Shown here in pieces: positions 61,809 through 64,000 of a stretch of 64,000 nt of DNA; within the stretch, counting starts at the first letter, position 1; each line of letters starts with the position of its first letter. The position numbers were made by a program, and so were the translations under genes. Origin of the DNA: an uncultured Saccharospirillaceae bacterium (GTDB lineage Bacteria > Bacteroidota > Bacteroidia > Flavobacteriales_D > CAJJDF01); NCBI GenBank assembly GCA_950054195.1, contig CATLPG010000004.1:37966-101965 (forward strand), written 5' to 3'. Below the pieces are notes generated by a model. It searched no databases and was not told the origin of the DNA. It saw only the letters and a program-made list of their open reading frames with translations.

Positions 61809-62858
61809 TTAGTCTTTATTATATACTTTTTGATGCAATTTTAGTGACTCTTTATGAATTAAATTCATTAGTTCATCAATAAAATTTTCATCTAAATTTA
61901 ACTTATCTGAATTCTTTTTTGCGTCAGCTAGCACCGTTTTCCACCTATTCAACTGAAAGTAAGAAGCTAACTTTTCTTTCTTTAATTTAGCTGCTTGCTC
62001 TACAATTGTTAATCGTTGAGCTAGTAAGTCTAAAATTTCTTGGTCTATTAAACCGATATCATTACGTAATACTGTTAAATCATCATCATCAATATTATCT
62101 ATCGGTTTGTTATTTTTTAATCGATCTATAATTAATTTTAATTGTGAAGGTGTTACTTGCTGAGCAGCATCACTCCAAGCTTTTTGAGGGTTCGGATGAG
62201 TTTCTATCATTAAACCATCTAAACCATGTAAAAAAGCCAAAGCTGAAACATCTTCTATAAGCGTTGAGTTACCCGTAATGTGACTTGGGTCACAAATAAC
62301 ATCAATATCGGGAAAAGAAGCTTTCAACTTAACAGGTAAATCCCATAATGGAGGATTACGATAAATCGATTGATTATAACTAAAAAATCCCCTATGTATA
62401 GCGTGTATAGTTTTTAATCCAGACTTTTTTAATCGTTCGATGGCTCCTACCCATAATCCAAAATCTGCACTAATTGGATTTTTCACATAAATGGGTATAT
62501 CAACACCTTGAAGTGCATCAGCTATTTCTTGAACATAAAATGGGTTAACAGTCGTTCGAGCACCTATCCACAAAGCGTCTAAATCAGCTTTTAAACAAGC
62601 CTCAACATGTTCTGGTGTAGCCACTTCTGTAGTAATTTTAAGTCCGACATCAGATTTCACCTCTTTTAACCAATCTAGTGCTTCTTCACCTATACCTTCA
62701 AATGAGTTTGGTCTTGTTCGAGGCTTCCATACACCAGCTCTAAACATGGTTACCCCTTCAATCTCCTTGATATCTTTAGCCACAGTTAATACTTGCTCCC
62801 TTGTTTCTGCACTACAAGGACCAGCTATTAAATGTTTTATTTGAGACTGATTGACCAT
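61809..62858 (-). CDS. Bifunctional DAHP synthase (class I-beta) / chorismate mutase
   Basis: 349 residues. DAHP synthase domain, residues 1-255: LIAGPCSAETREQ, VTMFRAGVWKPRTRPNSFEG, VKNPISADFGLWVGAIERL and CDPSHITGNSTLIEDVSALAFLHGLDGLMIETHP. The C-terminal 90 residues are an AroQ-type chorismate mutase (LTVLRNDIGLIDQEILDLLAQRLTIVEQAAKLKKEK and ENFIDELMNLIHKESLKLHQ). This fusion starts aromatic amino-acid synthesis and directs chorismate to prephenate; the mutase part usually provides feedback control. First gene of a unit with TDH and DUF4419. Confidence 0.95.
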   Translation of the reverse strand: MVNQSQIKHLIAGPCSAETREQVLTVAKDIKEIEGVTMFRAGVWKPRTRPNSFEGIGEEALDWLKEVKSDVGLKITTEVATPEHVEACLKADLDALWIGARTTVNPFYVQEIADALQGVDIPIYVKNPISADFGLWVGAIERLKKSGLKTIHAIHRGFFSYNQSIYRNPPLWDLPVKLKASFPDIDVICDPSHITGNSTLIEDVSALAFLHGLDGLMIETHPNPQKAWSDAAQQVTPSQLKLIIDRLKNNKPIDNIDDDDLTVLRNDIGLIDQEILDLLAQRLTIVEQAAKLKKEKLASYFQLNRWKTVLADAKKNSDKLNLDENFIDELMNLIHKESLKLHQKVYNKD

Positions 62859-62993
62859 TTACATAAAGTTAAAAAATATATCATGTATTCATTAAAAGAG
62901 AGCTACTAAAAAGTCATAACACCACTCTTTTTAACATGTCAATATGTCTGATAAGTAAATAATAAGGCGTCATTTTGTCGCTTTTTTTCTTTT

Positions 62994-63009
62994 AGGAACG
63001 TGATTTGAT
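62994..63009 (+). promoter_or_regulatory. Possible sigma-54 promoter of hsp20
   Basis: AGGAACGTGATTTGAT matches 9 of 12 defined positions of TGGCACGNNNNTTGCW, with GG and the TTG of the -12 box intact. It lies 32 bases before the ATG at 63041. No TAnnTTTG is at the expected place; TCATTTTG (62970-62977) is the closest. The sigma-54 assignment is tentative. Confidence 0.35.
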
Positions 63010-63040
63010 CTATTGAGAATAAAAATTAAAATTATTTAAA

Positions 63041-63442
63041 ATGAAAACGTATAATTTATTACCAAGCAGCTTTAGCAACCTATTCGATGAAGTATTAGGG
63101 TCTGAAATTTTAGACAGAAACATTGTTTATCACCAACCAAAGGCTAACATTATTGAAAATGAAACAGCTTACAGTATAGAACTCTTGGTTCCTGGTTACG
63201 AAAAAGAAGACTTCTCATTATCCATCAACGAAAACAAGCTCAATGTAGAAGGCAAAGCAACTATTGAGGATAAAAAGTTTAAACAAAATGAATTTACAAT
63301 TAAAAACTTTAGCCGATCTTTTTATCTTCCAGACAATATCAACAAAGAAAAAATCGAAGCAACTTATGAGCAAGGTATCTTAACGCTAATTATCCCAAAA
63401 AAGGAAGAATTTACAAAGAAAATTGAAATTAAGATTAAATAA
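63041..63442 (+). CDS. Hsp20/alpha-crystallin small heat-shock protein
   Basis: 133 residues. Alpha-crystallin domain from about residue 32: PKANIIENETAYSIELLVPGYEKEDFSLSINENKLNVEGKA, then FTIKNFSRSFYLPDNINKEKIEATYEQGILTLIIPKKEE, which holds the conserved A/G-x-L motif region. The C-terminal IEIKIK corresponds to the I-x-I tail used for oligomer assembly. ATP-independent holdase in the cytoplasm. Followed by a strong terminator. Confidence 0.95.
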   Translation: MKTYNLLPSSFSNLFDEVLGSEILDRNIVYHQPKANIIENETAYSIELLVPGYEKEDFSLSINENKLNVEGKATIEDKKFKQNEFTIKNFSRSFYLPDNINKEKIEATYEQGILTLIIPKKEEFTKKIEIKIK

Positions 63443-63469
63443 TTAATCTAACCATAGTTGAATATAAAA

Positions 63470-63500
63470 GATAGAGGGCTCTTGCCCTCTATCTTTTTTT
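63470..63500 (+). terminator. Terminator after hsp20
   Basis: gatagaggg and ccctctatc form a perfect 9-bp stem with a ctcttg loop, followed by seven T. Confidence 0.93.
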
Positions 63501-63509
63501 GTATTTTTG
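63482..63509 (+). promoter_or_regulatory. Promoter of the LamG-like gene, overlapping the hsp20 terminator
   Basis: TTG at 63482-63484, 17-base spacer, TATTTTTG at 63502-63509. The -33 region lies in the loop of the upstream terminator. Predicted leader of about 48 bases. Confidence 0.6.
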
Positions 63510-63562
63510 GCATCCATCCAGCTTCTCATACGTTTAACAAATGTAGAAGATTAAATTATAGA

Positions 63563-64000
63563 ATGATTTGTAAATATAAAATTACCCTATTATTTGTTAT
63601 TTCTGTGTTTATTGGCAGATCACAAAGTGCCTCATTTACTCCTCCTGGAGCAATAAGTTTAGGCGATTTTGATATCCCAGGTAATCAACTTACAGTAGAA
63701 GCCATTATCTATTGGAGAGGTGGCGCCAATATTCTAACAAAACATACCGATCCAACCAACCTTAACTATCTATTTAGACCAAACTCTGGAGAATTCACTA
63801 CTTATAATACTGGAAATAGCGGAGCTACTACATTTTATAATATGGGTAATCCTAATCCCACCCCAAATAACACCTGGATACATTTGGCAGTAGTTTATAA
63901 TGGTAGTACAGCTGCATTTTTTGTTAATGGATGTCAAACACATAGTATTCCTGTTACTGGAAATATGATGCAAAATGATATTATAACCACTATTGGGGGG
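63563..64000 (+). CDS. Secreted LamG/concanavalin-A-like protein, partial (C-terminus off the window)
   Basis: The first 146 codons are in the window. A signal peptide (ITLLFVISVFIGRSQS) precedes a laminin-G-like jelly-roll: LTVEAIIYWRGGANILTK, TWIHLAVVYNGSTAAFFVNG, and the start of the following strand. LamG domains of this kind bind sugars or other ligands and occur in many T9SS cargo proteins of Bacteroidota; the sorting domain, if any, is beyond the window. Its own promoter overlaps the hsp20 terminator. Confidence 0.75.
   Translation, partial: MICKYKITLLFVISVFIGRSQSASFTPPGAISLGDFDIPGNQLTVEAIIYWRGGANILTKHTDPTNLNYLFRPNSGEFTTYNTGNSGATTFYNMGNPNPTPNNTWIHLAVVYNGSTAAFFVNGCQTHSIPVTGNMMQNDIITTIGG

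Overview
The window is AT-rich chromosomal DNA of a Bacteroidota bacterium, most likely a marine or brackish Flavobacteriales-type organism. The evidence is a type B type IX secretion (T9SS) substrate next to a PorP/SprF protein, a TonB-dependent receptor with DUF4249 lipoproteins, a GSCFA protein, an SDR-type threonine dehydrogenase, a class I-beta DAHP synthase fused to chorismate mutase, and many promoters of the Bacteroidota form TTG-N17-23-TAnnTTTG. The exact genus cannot be read from the sequence.

Layout. 1-4.5 kb: housekeeping genes (SLC13 permease, def, ruvX, M42 peptidase, LpxL-like acyltransferase). 4.5-9.7 kb: a small lipoprotein and a very large protein with an N-terminal outer-membrane barrel followed by 14 Ig-like repeats. 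9.8-17.5 kb: LuxC-type acyl-CoA reductase divergent from a ferredoxin, an RNA cold-response cluster (DEAD-box helicase, CspA, second cold-shock-domain protein), a TPR membrane protein, a BamA-like barrel and a PutP-like symporter. 17.5-29.7 kb: a restriction island on the minus strand, in transcription order hsdR, rhuM, hsdM, hsdS, a 134-residue unknown gene, mcrB, mcrC. It lies just downstream of a tRNA-Arg(ACG) whose 3' end is partly duplicated, and its far side carries a broken Fic-like gene. 29.7-38.4 kb: M48 protease and ClpS, three mechanosensitive channels, and a TonB receptor with two tandem DUF4249 lipoproteins. 38.4-42.1 kb: a lipid-looking operon (desaturase, neutral-ceramidase-like protein, GSCFA hydrolase). 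42.3-47.3 kb: parE followed by two overlapping GT-C-like membrane proteins. 47.3-50.7 kb: two more MscS channels around a PPK2 kinase. 50.9-64 kb: DUF1801 protein, ABC1/UbiB kinase, giant CUB/Ig T9SS substrate with PorP/SprF, an operon of DAHP synthase-chorismate mutase, threonine dehydrogenase-like SDR and a DUF4419 lipoprotein, an Hsp20, and the start of a LamG-like secreted protein.

The most interesting parts are the restriction island and the barrel-Ig protein. In the island McrB has a PUA/EVE-like domain spliced into its AAA+ module, HsdS carries a palindromic repeat read in frame, and short repeats occupy the spacers. The barrel-Ig protein has an intimin-like order of domains. The desaturase/ceramidase/GSCFA operon suggests handling of sphingolipid-like lipids. 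All assignments are from reading the sequence; no database search was run.
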